Below are positions 17,718 through 18,170 of a stretch of DNA of 18,170 nucleotides, one piece after another. The notes under the pieces were generated by a model, which was not told the DNA's origin, searched no databases, and worked only from the letters and a program-made list of their open reading frames with translations. The stretch is from Hymenopellis radicata (taxonomy: Eukaryota > Basidiomycota > Agaricomycetes > Agaricales > Physalacriaceae), in the NCBI GenBank assembly GCA_015501595.1, contig JADNRX010000912.1, positions 1 to 18,170 on the forward strand, given 5' to 3'. The translations under genes and the position numbers were made by a program. Positions within the stretch are counted from its first letter, which is position 1. Each line of letters opens with the position of its first letter.

Positions 17718-18170
17718 TCAAAGAAGAATCCTCGTTAACACTTTTCTCGTCCACACGACCAGTATTCGGAGTATTGGTGAACGTGTGAGAACCACGCATG
17801 GGCTCGTCAGGTCATCTTCATCATCTTCATCCCGTTTGAATTCCATAGGGAACATTACGGCGCGATCGATGGCAACAGGAAGACCACGGTGGCGGCCTCG
17901 AAGCATGACAAGGACCACGATGAGTTTTGATAACGTCCGGAAATCTCCAGAGAATGAATAACTGGCCTACGAGAGTCTTGAGTTGTGAAAGTGAAGAAAT
18001 GAGAATGAACCAACGTAGGGTAAGCCTAAGCTTAATCCGACAGTACCATACGCAGACACAAGTTCGAATACTAGAGTAGGACTGTTTTCAGAACTCATCC
18101 GTTCCGCAAGAGACTCGCTACTGACAATGTTGAAAATATTAAACCACTCAAAATTGCTTTTCGTTTTCGA
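17718..18170 (-). CDS. TRK1: TRK-type potassium transporter, C-terminal end (partial)
   Basis: Fungal TRK proteins are plasma-membrane potassium uptake systems. Only the last three exons are in the window and the gene continues past its right edge. Exons: 18122-18170 (partial), 18015-18070, 17718-17966; introns 51 nt (GTAGCG...TAG) and 48 nt (GTTGGT...TAG). The joined protein reads FNIFNIVIFELVSAYGTVG, then LSLGLPYASYSFSGDFRTL, then SKLIVVLVMLRGRHRGLP and VAIDRAVMFPMEFK. The SAYGTVGLSLG pore loop and the RGRHRGLPVAIDRAV tail are hallmarks of the family. An acidic stretch DEDDEDD, from a TCATCT-type repeat, follows. As printed the frame ends TRSPILRILVVWTRKVL. The next frame over (MRGSHTFTNTPNTGRVDEKS...) looks more like a soluble tail, so a one-base shift near 17800 is possible. 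Otherwise intact as far as seen. Confidence 0.9.
17812..17831. repeat. TCATCT-type short tandem repeat in the TRK tail
   Basis: A short run of TCATCT/TCA units on the plus strand encodes the DEDDEDD acid run near the C terminus of the TRK protein. Slippage here would explain a frame change immediately downstream. Confidence 0.6.

Noticed and set aside
1..18170. CRISPR array, bacterial operon, riboswitch or phage-type system
   Set aside because: Spliceosomal introns throughout and fungal gene families show a eukaryotic chromosome; no regularly spaced repeats were seen.

Overview
The window looks like nuclear DNA of a basidiomycete fungus, probably an Agaricomycete. Genes are dense and interrupted by many short introns (46-62 nt in the well-supported models) with GTRNGT-like donors and YAG acceptors. 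The protein families fit: a fungal TRK-type potassium transporter, F-box/leucine-rich 'CSRWR' proteins, a secreted mature-His LPMO-like protein and a beta-carbonic anhydrase. I read splice models and frames by eye; no database search was possible.

Left part (about 0.7-7.3 kb): five genes, all on the minus strand. They are a mitochondrial TMEM70/TMEM186-like membrane protein (with two opposite one-base frame breaks), an alpha/beta hydrolase of the epoxide-hydrolase/haloalkane-dehalogenase type, thymidylate kinase (CDC8), a small secreted protein with an N-terminal mature histidine, and tRNA-dihydrouridine synthase 1 (DUS1). The kinase, DUS1, hydrolase and secreted-protein models each close in frame with consistent intron phases. 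DUS1 shares a divergent promoter of about 185 bp, holding CACGTG and ACGCGT, with a plus-strand gene for a basic, coiled-coil, probably nuclear protein of unknown function (7.48-8.77 kb).

Middle part (about 9.27-15.55 kb): a direct duplication of about 1.95 kb. Each copy carries an F-box/LRR gene followed by the promoter and first exon of a beta-carbonic anhydrase gene. Copy 1 (9274-11195) stops inside intron 1 of the anhydrase, leaving a promoter plus exon 1 relic. Copy 2 (13572-15551) runs on into the whole anhydrase gene. Both F-box genes are broken, with different frame lesions at the same spot just after the F-box. Between the copies lies an unrecognised plus-strand coiled-coil gene (11638-12652). 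The full-length anhydrase has all its zinc-ligand motifs but a frame break just before the second one.

Right part (16.2-18.17 kb): a minus-strand F-box/LRR-like gene with about three frame breaks, then the C-terminal end of a minus-strand TRK potassium transporter that runs off the window.

Overall, conserved housekeeping genes on the left are intact, while lineage-specific F-box-type genes and the anhydrase next to the duplication are decaying. Part of the frame breakage could be assembly indels; read-level data would separate the two.
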